DNA from: an uncultured Porphyromonadaceae bacterium
GTDB taxonomy: Bacteria; Bacteroidota; Bacteroidia; Bacteroidales; Muribaculaceae
Direction of reading: 5' to 3'
Assembly: GCA_947175265.1 (NCBI GenBank)
Contig: CAMWMD010000005.1
Location: 1 to 64,000 of the forward strand
Length of the DNA: 64,000 nucleotides
Shown piece after piece: positions 18,248 through 28,301 of this stretch. Under the pieces are notes generated by a model. It made no database searches. It was given only the letters and a program-made list of their open reading frames with translations, and was not told the origin of the DNA. The first letter of the stretch is position 1; each line of letters begins with the position of its first letter. Position numbers and translations under genes: made by a program.

Positions 18248-21211
18248 ATGAAAAGGAAACCATGGAAATTTCAGGGAGTGCTCCGGATATTGGTCTGGAT
18301 GATCGCTCTACTGGCTGTCCCGGCCGCATCGGCGCAGACATTGAATGTCTCGGGAAAAGTGACAGATCCCAACGGAGAAGAACTCATCGGCGTGACCGTT
18401 TCCGTGAAAGGGAAACAATCACTCGCCACCTCCACTGACCTCGAAGGTAAATACACCCTTAAGGATGTCCCCTCCGACGGCACCCTTATTTTCAGTTACG
18501 TCGGGTTCGGAGCAGTCGAGAAGCCCGTGAAAGGGCAGACTGTCATCGATGCCGTAATGAAAGAGGATGCCGAGATTCTCGGTGAGGTGGTCGTGGTCGG
18601 ATACGGCTCTCTCAGCCGTAAGGAGGTGTCAAGTTCCATTGTCCAGGTGAACAGAGACGACTTCCAGAAAGGCGCCATGAACAACCCCATGGAGATGCTC
18701 ACCGGTAAGGTGGCCGGCCTCAACGTCTCTTCCACCGCAACAGCCGACCCTAACGGCTCTGCCTCCCTTCAGGTGCGCGGAGCGACATCCCTCAGCGCTG
18801 GCAACGGCCCCCTCATCGTCATTGACGGTGTGCCGGGTGGAGATATACGCACCATTGCCCCTCAGGATATCGAATCTATGTCTGTGCTTAAAGACGCGGC
18901 CTCGGCATCTATCTACGGCACGCGAGGCGCCAACGGCGTAATCCTAATCACGACAAAGAAGGGCACCGGCGACGTGGGGCTCCCTGTCGTCACCTACGAT
19001 TCATACGCCGCTGTGGCATTCGCCAAAGACAAGCCCGAGGTGCTGTCGCCCTACGAATGGCGTCTCGCACGCCGTGGCAACGACTACGGCGCAAGCACCG
19101 AATGGTATGACCTCATCACCCGCAAGGCTTCATACGACACCAACCAGTATATCGGTATCGACGGCTCCCTCCCCAACGGAGGCTACTACACCGCCTCACT
19201 CAACTATAAGAATGCAAACGGTCTTGACATCGTGAGCAAACGCGAGGAATTCGGCGGCCGAGCCGTGGTCTCAGCCAACACTCTCGCCAACCATCTACGC
19301 ATCACTGCCTCCATCAATGCCCGAAAGGTGAAGGAGAAATGGGGCGACAGCGGGATGTTTGACACCGCCCTCGGCATGAACCCCACCATACCCGTATTCA
19401 ACGAAGACGGATCATATTACCAGCCCACGTCTCCGACCGACATCAAGAACCCTGTCCAACAGTTGAAGGTCAACACCTCAGAAGGGAACCGCACCTATCT
19501 GCTCGGCACGACCGACGTGAAATACAGCATCTGGAGCAACGAGAAGCACAGTGTCAGCACCACACTCTCCTACTCCTACAACTACAACGACCTCAAGAGC
19601 GATTACTACACACCCACGACATCGGGCGAGTCTTACTGGGGAGGATATGCGGGACGTGCATCAATGCAATATCAGAAATGGTGGACAAACCGTCTCGAAT
19701 GGATAGGAAACTACAGTTTCTCTTCCGACGACCATGAAGTGAAGGTGGTCGGTGGCTATTCTTTCGAACGCAGCAACTGGGAGCAGATGTTCATGCAGAA
19801 CAACGACTTCACATTTGACAAGCCTCTCTGGAACGGCATAGGCTCCGGCTCCTGGCTCGGCGACGGTAAAGCTCAGATGTATGGCGGAAAGAGCGAATCT
19901 TCTCTCGTCGGCTTCTTCGGACGCGTCAACTACGCCTGGAAGGGGATGATTATGGCCGCCGCATCTATCCGCCATGAGGGCTCTACAAAATTCGGTAAAG
20001 ACAAGAAATGGGGCTCATTCCCTTCAATATCTGTGGCTTGGGAAATGGCGCAGGCTCCATTCCTGTCTGACTACGTCCAGACTGTACAGAGCCTTAAGCC
20101 GAGAGTATCATACGGCGTGACAGGCCGAAGCGATTTCGATGCCTACAAATCTCTCGCCACTTACTCCCCCAACGGCACATATTTCATCGACGGAGCATGG
20201 GTGACAGGCTACCGCCCCTCAAACAACGCCAATCCTGAACTCGGCTGGGAAAAACTCTCAAGCATGAACGTAGGTGTGGACTTTCAACTGTTCAACCGCC
20301 TTTACGGCTCAATCGAGTATTTCGACCGCCGTTCGCAAGATCTCCTCTACAACTACACCGCTCCACAGCCCCCCTACGTATATCCCGACATACTCGTCAA
20401 CGTGGGCACGACAAGGAACACCGGTATAGAACTCGCCCTGAACGCTGATGTGGTGGTGAATCGCCCCGTGACTTGGACCACCGGCATAAACTACTCCTAC
20501 GGCACCACCAAACTCACGAAACTCTCCAACTCCGTATATCAGGCCTCCTATCTTGACCTATATCAGAAACCGGGCGTGGGAACAAGCGAATACTTCTTCC
20601 GTGTCGAGGAGGGTGGACGCATCGGCCAGTTCTGGGGTTATGAATATGCCGGCGTGGATGAGAACCATAACATGCTCGTATATACGGCCGACGGAGAGAA
20701 AGTGCCTGCGGCTGCCGCCGACCCCAAAGACAAAAGATATATCGGTGACGGCGCTCCCAAGCATTTCCTCACATGGAACAATACCATTAAGTGGAAAAAC
20801 TTTGACCTCAGCCTCATGTTCAACGGCGCTTTCGGATTCCAGATTTTCAATATGCGCAGATACGGAATGGGTCTCAAGGGGAGCGGCAGCGACAACGTGC
20901 TGCGCAGCACATACCTGAAGGACCGCGACGTATGGTCCGGCGGAGGGGTGATCTCCTCATACTTCCTTGAGAACGGCGACTATTTCAAACTTGAGAACGT
21001 GACCCTCGGTTACACTGTCCCCGTGCGCAGCCGCCTGATCGACTCCCTGCGCCTGTATCTCGCCGCGAAGAATATATTCACACTGACAAGTTACTCCGGC
21101 ACGGATCCCTCTGCCGTGACATCCACAGGCATCACTCCGGGTATAGACGTATCATCCGCCTATCCTTCCGCCACACAACTCACGTTAGGCGTGACTCTGA
21201 AATTCCGTTAA
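18248..21211 (+). CDS. SusC-like TonB-dependent receptor
   Basis: CarboxypepD_reg-like domain, SusC motif VVVGYGSLSRKEVSSS, plug and barrel; preferred start MKRKPWKFQG at 18248. Confidence 0.95.
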   Translation: MKRKPWKFQGVLRILVWMIALLAVPAASAQTLNVSGKVTDPNGEELIGVTVSVKGKQSLATSTDLEGKYTLKDVPSDGTLIFSYVGFGAVEKPVKGQTVIDAVMKEDAEILGEVVVVGYGSLSRKEVSSSIVQVNRDDFQKGAMNNPMEMLTGKVAGLNVSSTATADPNGSASLQVRGATSLSAGNGPLIVIDGVPGGDIRTIAPQDIESMSVLKDAASASIYGTRGANGVILITTKKGTGDVGLPVVTYDSYAAVAFAKDKPEVLSPYEWRLARRGNDYGASTEWYDLITRKASYDTNQYIGIDGSLPNGGYYTASLNYKNANGLDIVSKREEFGGRAVVSANTLANHLRITASINARKVKEKWGDSGMFDTALGMNPTIPVFNEDGSYYQPTSPTDIKNPVQQLKVNTSEGNRTYLLGTTDVKYSIWSNEKHSVSTTLSYSYNYNDLKSDYYTPTTSGESYWGGYAGRASMQYQKWWTNRLEWIGNYSFSSDDHEVKVVGGYSFERSNWEQMFMQNNDFTFDKPLWNGIGSGSWLGDGKAQMYGGKSESSLVGFFGRVNYAWKGMIMAAASIRHEGSTKFGKDKKWGSFPSISVAWEMAQAPFLSDYVQTVQSLKPRVSYGVTGRSDFDAYKSLATYSPNGTYFIDGAWVTGYRPSNNANPELGWEKLSSMNVGVDFQLFNRLYGSIEYFDRRSQDLLYNYTAPQPPYVYPDILVNVGTTRNTGIELALNADVVVNRPVTWTTGINYSYGTTKLTKLSNSVYQASYLDLYQKPGVGTSEYFFRVEEGGRIGQFWGYEYAGVDENHNMLVYTADGEKVPAAAADPKDKRYIGDGAPKHFLTWNNTIKWKNFDLSLMFNGAFGFQIFNMRRYGMGLKGSGSDNVLRSTYLKDRDVWSGGGVISSYFLENGDYFKLENVTLGYTVPVRSRLIDSLRLYLAAKNIFTLTSYSGTDPSAVTSTGITPGIDVSSAYPSATQLTLGVTLKFR

Positions 21212-21239
21212 TCTCTTTCCATTCCTAAAATCAGATATA

Positions 21240-23036
21240 ATGAAAATCAATAGATATATTTCCGGCCTGCTAACAGCGACCGCGCTCGTCATGGGTGCCT
21301 CATCTTGCACTGACCTTGACGAGAAGACTTTCGACCGAATCGATGCCTCCACCTATTATCAGGACGAGAACAGCGTCAAGGGTGCCGTGGCCTCAATATA
21401 TGCCAGTGCCTTCAGCGGATTCCTCGAATACTTCTGGTATCTAAACGAATTCCCGGCCGACCAGATTGCTTGGCGCACTTGGAACGGTGGCGCCTGGGGT
21501 TACGATGAGGCTGCGAAGTTTGTGCTCTCAACCCAGACATGGAACTCCGAATCCGTCATAATCCGCCAGGCTTGGGAGCACGCTTGGGAGACAATCGGCC
21601 TCTGCAATACCCTCATCAACGACCTCGAGAGCCTTGACCCGGGTGCGTTGAAAATGACGGAGGCGCAATTGAAATCATACATCGCCGAGGTACGCACGAT
21701 GCGCGCATGGGCTTATTACAACAACTTCGAACTCTGGGGTGGCGCTCTTCCGCTCAACATATCGGCCGGGAACGACATCCCCGGGTCGGCAGACCCCGAT
21801 TTCAACAAGGGGTGTCAGGTTATCTGGGATTTCATCGTCAACGAACTTGACGGCTGCAACGACGACCTTACCGCCGAAGACGGCTCAAGCGGAACACGCA
21901 ACCGCATGAACCAGGGTGTGAACCGCATGCTCAAGATGCGTATGCTCCTCAATTCTCAACTATTCACTGGTGTCGACCGGTTCAGTGATTGCGAGACTCT
22001 CTGCCAGGAAATAATCAACGGCGATTACGGCACTTACTCCATAGCCGGCGACTACCGCCAGATATACGGCATAAACAACAGCACCTGCCCCGAAGTGGTG
22101 TTCGCTTTCGCAACAGAAGCTGGAAGGCTCACCAACAACAACCGCAACACACCCTTCCTACCCTATAACTACGACGAGATGTTCGGATTCTCATGCGATC
22201 AGGGTGGCTGGAACTGCGTCTGCATGGTGCCTTCGAAAGACAATACCGGAACCCTCGTCCCCAACGCCGGAACTGCCGACCCGAAGAGTTTCCTCTTTGA
22301 TTACGGCGACAAACTCGGGGCTCCCTTCGACCGTATGAACGATGCCGATATACGTAAACAACCCTTCCGTTGTGACGCTCAAGGCAACTGGGAAGGTATT
22401 TTCGCAATGGGGCCGCAACTTGACTACACCACAGGCGCCCCCGTCCTTGCCGATGCCGACCTTCAGGACAAACCTCTGATATATGTCGACCAGGTGGGCA
22501 CATTCCTCAATCTCGGCCGCGACCTCGAACCCGTAATGAGCCCCCGCTGGGGTCAGACCAATTCCGGTTACCGTGTGCTTCGCTACCCCATCTATCCCAC
22601 ATCGACAGGCATTGACTGGCGCGACGCCGACCAGGTGGAGTTCCGTCTTGCCGAAGTCTACTACACTTTGGCCGAGTGCAAACTCCGTAAAGGCAGTTCC
22701 GGTGAGGCTAAGCAGCTTGTGAACGATGTGCGCCAACGCTACTATGCCCCCGCCAATATCAGCGAGATCGAGAAACCGGGCCCCGGCTTCACAGCCTTCG
22801 ATGCTGACTGGATGCTCAGCGAATGGGGTCTTGAATTCCTTGACGAAGGGCGACGCCGCCGCACTGACCTGCGCCGTTTCGATAAGTTCACTCAGGGGCA
22901 ATGGTGGTTCTTCGGACGCGCAACCGAGACCGACCGCGAAATGCCCGCGAAACGCGACCGCCGTTACGAATGGTACCCACTCCCGCAGGTAGCCCTCATG
23001 GTGAACCCGGGTCTTGTTCAGAATCCTAACTATTAA
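21240..23036 (+). CDS. SusD-like lipoprotein
   Basis: Lipobox SSCTDLDEK; SusD features (MRAWAYYNNFELWGGALPL; WGLEFLDEGRRRRTDLRRFDKF). Confidence 0.95.
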   Translation: MKINRYISGLLTATALVMGASSCTDLDEKTFDRIDASTYYQDENSVKGAVASIYASAFSGFLEYFWYLNEFPADQIAWRTWNGGAWGYDEAAKFVLSTQTWNSESVIIRQAWEHAWETIGLCNTLINDLESLDPGALKMTEAQLKSYIAEVRTMRAWAYYNNFELWGGALPLNISAGNDIPGSADPDFNKGCQVIWDFIVNELDGCNDDLTAEDGSSGTRNRMNQGVNRMLKMRMLLNSQLFTGVDRFSDCETLCQEIINGDYGTYSIAGDYRQIYGINNSTCPEVVFAFATEAGRLTNNNRNTPFLPYNYDEMFGFSCDQGGWNCVCMVPSKDNTGTLVPNAGTADPKSFLFDYGDKLGAPFDRMNDADIRKQPFRCDAQGNWEGIFAMGPQLDYTTGAPVLADADLQDKPLIYVDQVGTFLNLGRDLEPVMSPRWGQTNSGYRVLRYPIYPTSTGIDWRDADQVEFRLAEVYYTLAECKLRKGSSGEAKQLVNDVRQRYYAPANISEIEKPGPGFTAFDADWMLSEWGLEFLDEGRRRRTDLRRFDKFTQGQWWFFGRATETDREMPAKRDRRYEWYPLPQVALMVNPGLVQNPNY

Positions 23037-23048
23037 TAATCGCCGGAA

Positions 23049-24488
23049 ATGAAAAAACATAATATATTCAGTCTGATTCTCCTCATGCTCCTCCCCCTGC
23101 TGGGCGGATGCTCTAAGGATGAGATAATATTCGACAGCGAACTTCCCCGCTTCGAACTGCGCCCGGGATATGAACTCCTCGAGGTGATTGTGCCTCAAGG
23201 TACGCTTGCCACCGACAAAATATATATCGTCGGTGAGTTCAACGGCGGGATGGATGCCGTGGGCAATCCGTTGTGGCAACTCGAGAAGGCACCCGACACC
23301 GATGTGAAATGGGGAATATATCTTGACCCCAAGACATTCGCAAACGGAAAGACCCTCGCCGATGGATATACCTTCTATTCCGCGGAACAGGGTGAGGAAC
23401 GCAGCCTTGACAATCAGCCCGTGGTGCATAGGGAGAACCCCGGACCCGGAAACCGGGCCAACGTGATCGCCTACCGCTGGGCCGACTATTTCAACAAGCC
23501 CGCGAACCCGGATGAGATAGACCATGACGGCTACGTCATATATGTGGTGGATAATTCCGGTTATGAGGAGTTGGCCCTCTATGCCTGGGGTGATACCGAG
23601 ATATTCGGCGGTTGGCCAGGTGTGCAGCCTACCGGAAAGGTTGAGAAAGACGGCATCGTATACCGGTATTTCGACACGGGTGCCGCAAATGAGGGTATGA
23701 ACGTCAACCTTATATTCAACAATAACGGAAACGGCAAGCAACTCCCCGACTATAACGTGACCCTAAATCAGGATTTCTATCTGGAACTCACCCCTGACGG
23801 AGCGAACGAGTTCGACCCCTCGAATGTGGTCACCCACGACGGCTACACAATCTATGTGGCGGACCAGTCGGGCTGGGATGAACTCTACCTGTACATGTGG
23901 GGCGATGTCAACGACCTCAACGGCGCATGGCCCGGTATGCCGGTGACAGGCACTCAGGTCATAAATGGTGTCACCTACAAATATTTCGACCTCGGGGCTG
24001 CTAATTGTGATGCCGGGCTAACAGAGCATGTGATACTCAACAACGGCAACGGCAAGCAGATTGACGATGTGGTGGTGTTCGGCCTCGACCGCGACGTCTA
24101 TATCGAACTGAAGAGCAACAAAGCCACGGAGATCGACCCCGCCACTTATCAGCCCGGAGGGGAGGATCCTACCCCCGACCCCGTGCCTGACCCCGTGCCC
24201 GAGCAAGACTACAACATCTACGTCCAAAATCTCACCGGCTGGGCCGACTTCTATATCTATGCTTGGGGCGATGAGGAATATTTCGGCGGTTGGCCCGGAG
24301 CTCAGGCTTCATCTACCACGGAAATAGACGGCGTGACGTATCTCGTATTCCCCATAAAAGGTAAGGGACAGATCGAGAACCTTATCTTCACTGACAATGC
24401 CGGAAACCAGTATGACGCCATGCAGGTGACCTTCGACCGCGACTATACGATAATCGCAAATCTTGAATCAGCCGAACTGAAAAAATGA
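23049..24488 (+). CDS. SusE/SusF-like outer-membrane starch-binding lipoprotein with three tandem modules
   Basis: Lipobox LLGGC; three repeats: YVIYVVDNSGYEELALYAWGD, YTIYVADQSGWDELYLYMWGD, YNIYVQNLTGWADFYIYAWGD, each followed by an AWPG/GWPG motif. Confidence 0.85.
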   Translation: MKKHNIFSLILLMLLPLLGGCSKDEIIFDSELPRFELRPGYELLEVIVPQGTLATDKIYIVGEFNGGMDAVGNPLWQLEKAPDTDVKWGIYLDPKTFANGKTLADGYTFYSAEQGEERSLDNQPVVHRENPGPGNRANVIAYRWADYFNKPANPDEIDHDGYVIYVVDNSGYEELALYAWGDTEIFGGWPGVQPTGKVEKDGIVYRYFDTGAANEGMNVNLIFNNNGNGKQLPDYNVTLNQDFYLELTPDGANEFDPSNVVTHDGYTIYVADQSGWDELYLYMWGDVNDLNGAWPGMPVTGTQVINGVTYKYFDLGAANCDAGLTEHVILNNGNGKQIDDVVVFGLDRDVYIELKSNKATEIDPATYQPGGEDPTPDPVPDPVPEQDYNIYVQNLTGWADFYIYAWGDEEYFGGWPGAQASSTTEIDGVTYLVFPIKGKGQIENLIFTDNAGNQYDAMQVTFDRDYTIIANLESAELKK

Positions 24489-25828
24489 CCGTACAAATGA
24501 AAAAAATGAATAAGATATCATTGCTAATGGCAGGGGTAGCCGTCGCTCTCGGCGGCTGCACCTCCTACGAGATAGATATGCCGGCCAATCCGGAGCCTCC
24601 CAAAATCGGAAATGAGGTATCTGCAAATGTGATATATCAGGCGAATCCCCGCTTTTTCGGAGAAAACAATTGCCTACAAGGCATTACGGCGCAACTCCCG
24701 CGAATCTCCGGAATGGGTTGCGATATCCTTTGGGTGATGCCTATATTCGAGCCGGGACAACTCAACAGCATAGGATCACCCTACTGCATAAAGGATTTCA
24801 AAGGTATAAATCCGAAATACGGCAATGAAGCCGATTTCTCGGCCCTCGTGCAGGATGCCCACGGGCGGGGGATGAAAGTGATTCTCGACTGGGTGGCAAA
24901 CCACACCTCCTGGGATCATCCCTGGATAACATCATACCCCGACCGCTATCAGCATGATGCCGACGGCAATATCGTTTCGCCCTCCGGATGGGCCGACGTG
25001 GCGCAACTGAATTTTGAGAATCCCGATACACGCTCTGCCATGGAGGAGGCGATGACCTACTGGGTGACCAAATTCGGAATAGACGGGTTCCGTTGCGATT
25101 TCGTGGATGGGGTGCCTCATTCATTCTGGAGCGAGGTGATTTCAGATTTGAAAGCGTCAAATCCCGATATAATCATGCTGGCTGAGGGCGCGAGCGCAGA
25201 TTATTATACTGACGGGTTCACTATGATCTACGACTGGAATTGTCCTACGGCCATTTCCGGGGCGTTCAAAGGCGGAAAGCCGGCGGAGGCCGTGAAGGAG
25301 GCGCAGGAGGCCTTGGCGAAAGTGCCCGACGGTAAATCCATACTGCGCTATGTATTCAATCATGACGTGGCTTCAGAGAATAACGTGGCCACCATGTATG
25401 GGAAATGGGAGGCGGTCCCGGCCGCTTACGTGCTCGCCGCGATGCTGAACGGAACCCCGATGATCTATTCTTCAATGGATGTGGAAAATATGTCGGGAAA
25501 ACTTTCGTTTTTCGATTATAGGACGCTGACATTCTCCTCCGCGCTATCCGAGAAATACGGAGCCATTAATGACGCCTTCAGGAATTCGGCCGAGGTCAGG
25601 AGAGGGGTGCTTCAGGATTTCTCCAATTCATCGGTGGCATGCTTCATGCGTTCTGTCCCGGGGCATAATCTTCTGGTGGCTGTAAACACCTCCGACACCC
25701 CTGAGTCTGTAAAGACCCCTATCGTTATGGCCGGAGCCTCCGCTACCGATATGCTGACAGGTTCAGAGTTGGTTATCCCTGTGACGCTGGATCTGGAACC
25801 TTACTCCTACACCATAATCCTGCAATAG
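24485..25828 (+). CDS. GH13 alpha-amylase-family lipoprotein
   Basis: VILDWVANHTSWDHPW, GIDGFRCDFVDGVP, IIMLAEGA, RYVFNHDV conserved GH13 regions; lipobox ALGGC; start overlaps previous stop. Confidence 0.9.
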   Translation: MTVQMKKMNKISLLMAGVAVALGGCTSYEIDMPANPEPPKIGNEVSANVIYQANPRFFGENNCLQGITAQLPRISGMGCDILWVMPIFEPGQLNSIGSPYCIKDFKGINPKYGNEADFSALVQDAHGRGMKVILDWVANHTSWDHPWITSYPDRYQHDADGNIVSPSGWADVAQLNFENPDTRSAMEEAMTYWVTKFGIDGFRCDFVDGVPHSFWSEVISDLKASNPDIIMLAEGASADYYTDGFTMIYDWNCPTAISGAFKGGKPAEAVKEAQEALAKVPDGKSILRYVFNHDVASENNVATMYGKWEAVPAAYVLAAMLNGTPMIYSSMDVENMSGKLSFFDYRTLTFSSALSEKYGAINDAFRNSAEVRRGVLQDFSNSSVACFMRSVPGHNLLVAVNTSDTPESVKTPIVMAGASATDMLTGSELVIPVTLDLEPYSYTIILQ

Positions 25829-25883
25829 CCCCGCTCTCCCATTGCTTAACCGAATCATGGGCTTGACTTGATTTATAATTAAC

Positions 25884-27995
25884 TTGATTTCATATATGAT
25901 GAAAATACTGATGACACTTCTCATGTCGGCTGCCACCCTATCGGCGGCAGCCGTCGACATATCCTCTCCTGACGGTGCGTTACGCCTAAACGTCGATGTG
26001 GATGCCGCCGGAACACCGGTGTATTCTCTCGACTATAAGGGGAAACAACTCGTCGCTCCCGGCAAACTCGGCCTGAGTGCCGACGAGACACGCTTCACCG
26101 ACGGATTCCGTATCGTGGGTATGGACACCGTAACTGTCGACCGCACTTGGAAGCCGGTTTGGGGAGAGTATGACAAGGTGCGCGACCATTTCCGCGAACT
26201 TGCACTCCACCTCCGTGCCGAGAATCCCGACAGGGAATTGATTCTGCGTTTCAGGGTATTCAACGACGGCCTCGGCTTCCGATATGAACTCCCCGTGCAG
26301 AAGGGATCAAACTACCTGACTCTGCGCGATGAACTGACCGAGTTCAATTTCACCGGCGACCATAAACTTTACTGCATACCCGGCGACTATGATACCGACG
26401 AATATCTTTGGTCGGAGACCTCTTTCAGCGCTCTTCCGCAGGCTTTGGGCAACTATCGCCGCCATTCGGAGGCTCAACGCACCGGGGGGACGACCATACA
26501 GACTCCCATGCTGATGAAGACGGCTGACCCCGTCTACGTCAATATCCATGAGGCGGCTCTCGACGGATACCCCGCCATGCTCCTCGATGTGGACACTGAG
26601 AAGAATGCAATGTCGGCTCATCTTGTGCCCGACCGTCTCGGGGTGAGCGCATATCTCCAGCTACCGTTCAATACTCCGTGGCGCACTCTTATTGTCAGCG
26701 ATGATGCGCGTGACATCCTTGCCTCCCAGCTTGTGCTCAATCTCAACGAGCCTTGCAAGATTGAGGATACATCCTGGATCAAACCGATGAAATTCATGGG
26801 AGTATGGTGGGAGATGTTCACCGGAAACCAAAAGACGTGGGCTTATTCCGACGATTATCTCGCAAAACCGGGTGTGACCGATTACTCTAAACTCAAGCCC
26901 AACGGACGGCATCCGGCGAATACAGAGAATGTGAAGAAGTATATTGATTTCGCCGCCGACAACGGTATTGACGGGGTGCTCGTGGAAGGCTGGAACGAAG
27001 GCTGGGAAGACTGGGCAAGTTTCCGCAAGAACCGCCAGTTCCTCTTCGATAAGCCATATCCCGACTTTGACCTCCCCTACCTCCGCGATTATGCCAAGGA
27101 GAAAGGTGTGAAACTGATTATGCACCATGAGACAGCCGCGAATGCTGCTGACTATGAACTGCAACTTGACCGTGCCTTCCAATTCATGAAGGATAACAAC
27201 TATGATGCGGTGAAAACAGGGTATGTGGGTGCCATAATACCTCGCTCGGAGCATCACACTTCCCAGTGGATGGTCGATCATGCGCGCCACGTCATTGAGC
27301 GTGCCGCCGACTATAAGATAATGGTTGACAGCCATGAGGCTCCCCGTCCTACCGGACTTTGCCGCACATATCCCAACTGGTTGGCTCAGGAATCGGCGCG
27401 CGGTGGTGAGTTCGAGTCGATGGGTGGCAATCCCCCTTCACACACCTGCATGTTGCCGTTCACCCGCTTGAAAGGTGGCCCTATGGACTATACACCCGGA
27501 CTTTTCGAGACCCGGATGAGTTATTACAATGAGGGTAAGGATTCCCAGGCCGGCACTACGCTTGCCCGCCAGTTGGCACTCTATCTCACGATGCCCTCGC
27601 CGATGCAGATGGCCTGCGACCTCCCTGAGAATTATCAGCGGTTTCCGGATGCCTTCCAGTTCATAAAGGATGTTCCCGTAGATTGGTCTGACTCGAAATA
27701 TCTTGAGGCGGAGCCAAACCGCTACATCACCGTGGCGCGGCGTGACAAGAACAGCGACGACTGGTTTGTCGGGGCAATCACCGACGAGAATCCCCGAACG
27801 GCCACCATCGACCTCAGTTTCCTCCCCAAAGGTGAGAAATTTGAGGCCACCATCTACGAGGATGCCCCCGACGCTCACTGGAAAGATAATCCCCAGGCAT
27901 ACCGTATCCGCAAAGTTGAGGTCGATTCCCGCAAGAAACTTAAGCAGCCCCTTGCAGCCGGGGGCGGGGCAGCCATAATGCTCCGTAAGAAGTAA
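25884..27995 (+). CDS. GH97 glycoside hydrolase (SusB-like)
   Basis: Full-length GH97 features: MGVWWEMFTG, DGVLVEGWNEGW, KLIMHHETAA, GGEFESMGGNPPSHTCMLPFTR. Confidence 0.93.
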   Translation: MISYMMKILMTLLMSAATLSAAAVDISSPDGALRLNVDVDAAGTPVYSLDYKGKQLVAPGKLGLSADETRFTDGFRIVGMDTVTVDRTWKPVWGEYDKVRDHFRELALHLRAENPDRELILRFRVFNDGLGFRYELPVQKGSNYLTLRDELTEFNFTGDHKLYCIPGDYDTDEYLWSETSFSALPQALGNYRRHSEAQRTGGTTIQTPMLMKTADPVYVNIHEAALDGYPAMLLDVDTEKNAMSAHLVPDRLGVSAYLQLPFNTPWRTLIVSDDARDILASQLVLNLNEPCKIEDTSWIKPMKFMGVWWEMFTGNQKTWAYSDDYLAKPGVTDYSKLKPNGRHPANTENVKKYIDFAADNGIDGVLVEGWNEGWEDWASFRKNRQFLFDKPYPDFDLPYLRDYAKEKGVKLIMHHETAANAADYELQLDRAFQFMKDNNYDAVKTGYVGAIIPRSEHHTSQWMVDHARHVIERAADYKIMVDSHEAPRPTGLCRTYPNWLAQESARGGEFESMGGNPPSHTCMLPFTRLKGGPMDYTPGLFETRMSYYNEGKDSQAGTTLARQLALYLTMPSPMQMACDLPENYQRFPDAFQFIKDVPVDWSDSKYLEAEPNRYITVARRDKNSDDWFVGAITDENPRTATIDLSFLPKGEKFEATIYEDAPDAHWKDNPQAYRIRKVEVDSRKKLKQPLAAGGGAAIMLRKK

Positions 27996-28022
27996 GCCGT
28001 CAAATCCAAAGGCAATAAAATT

Positions 28023-28072
28023 GATAATGGGTGTGAATCAAATGAATAAAGTTTTGATTCGCACCCATTATC
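28023..28072. terminator. Terminator-like stem-loop between the convergent GH97 gene and RiPP operon
   Basis: GATAATGGGTGTGAATCAA / TTGATTCGCACCCATTATC, 19-bp stem with one G-U type pair. Confidence 0.7.
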
Positions 28073-28095
28073 CATCTCCGCCATCAAGCCTCCAC

Positions 28096-28299
28096 TCATA
28101 AAATGAAATGCCTAAAGATTGATTCTCCGTTTGAATATGGATAAGGCAATAGGCATACGACAGCGAGAAGAGCAATAAATACGATTGCTATTATAACTGT
28201 TCCCCATCGCACTAAGGAAGGGGGAATTTCTCCGATGAGCTTACGGACTTTTTCTGAGCGAAGCTCAATCTTATCATGAGCATTGTTGGTAGTTTCCAT
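28096..28299 (-). CDS. Small membrane protein resembling the N-terminus of HlyD-family adaptors
   Basis: 67 aa, IELRSEKVRKLIGEIPPSLVRWGTVIIAIVFIALLAVVCLLPYPYS then stop; 2 bp from the ABC transporter ORF. Confidence 0.65.
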   Translation of the reverse strand: METTNNAHDKIELRSEKVRKLIGEIPPSLVRWGTVIIAIVFIALLAVVCLLPYPYSNGESIFRHFIL

Positions 28300-28301
28300 T
28301 T

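Noticed and set aside
18248-21211. SusC shufflon / invertible SusC system
   Set aside because: No second adjacent inverted SusC copy or site-specific recombinase in the window.
22191-23741. 516-aa antisense ORF under the SusD and SusE/F-like genes
   Set aside because: Fully antisense to two well-supported genes, no recognisable domain; explained as a codon-usage shadow.
26661-27335. 224-aa antisense ORF under GH97
   Set aside because: Antisense to a conserved glycoside hydrolase; no family features.
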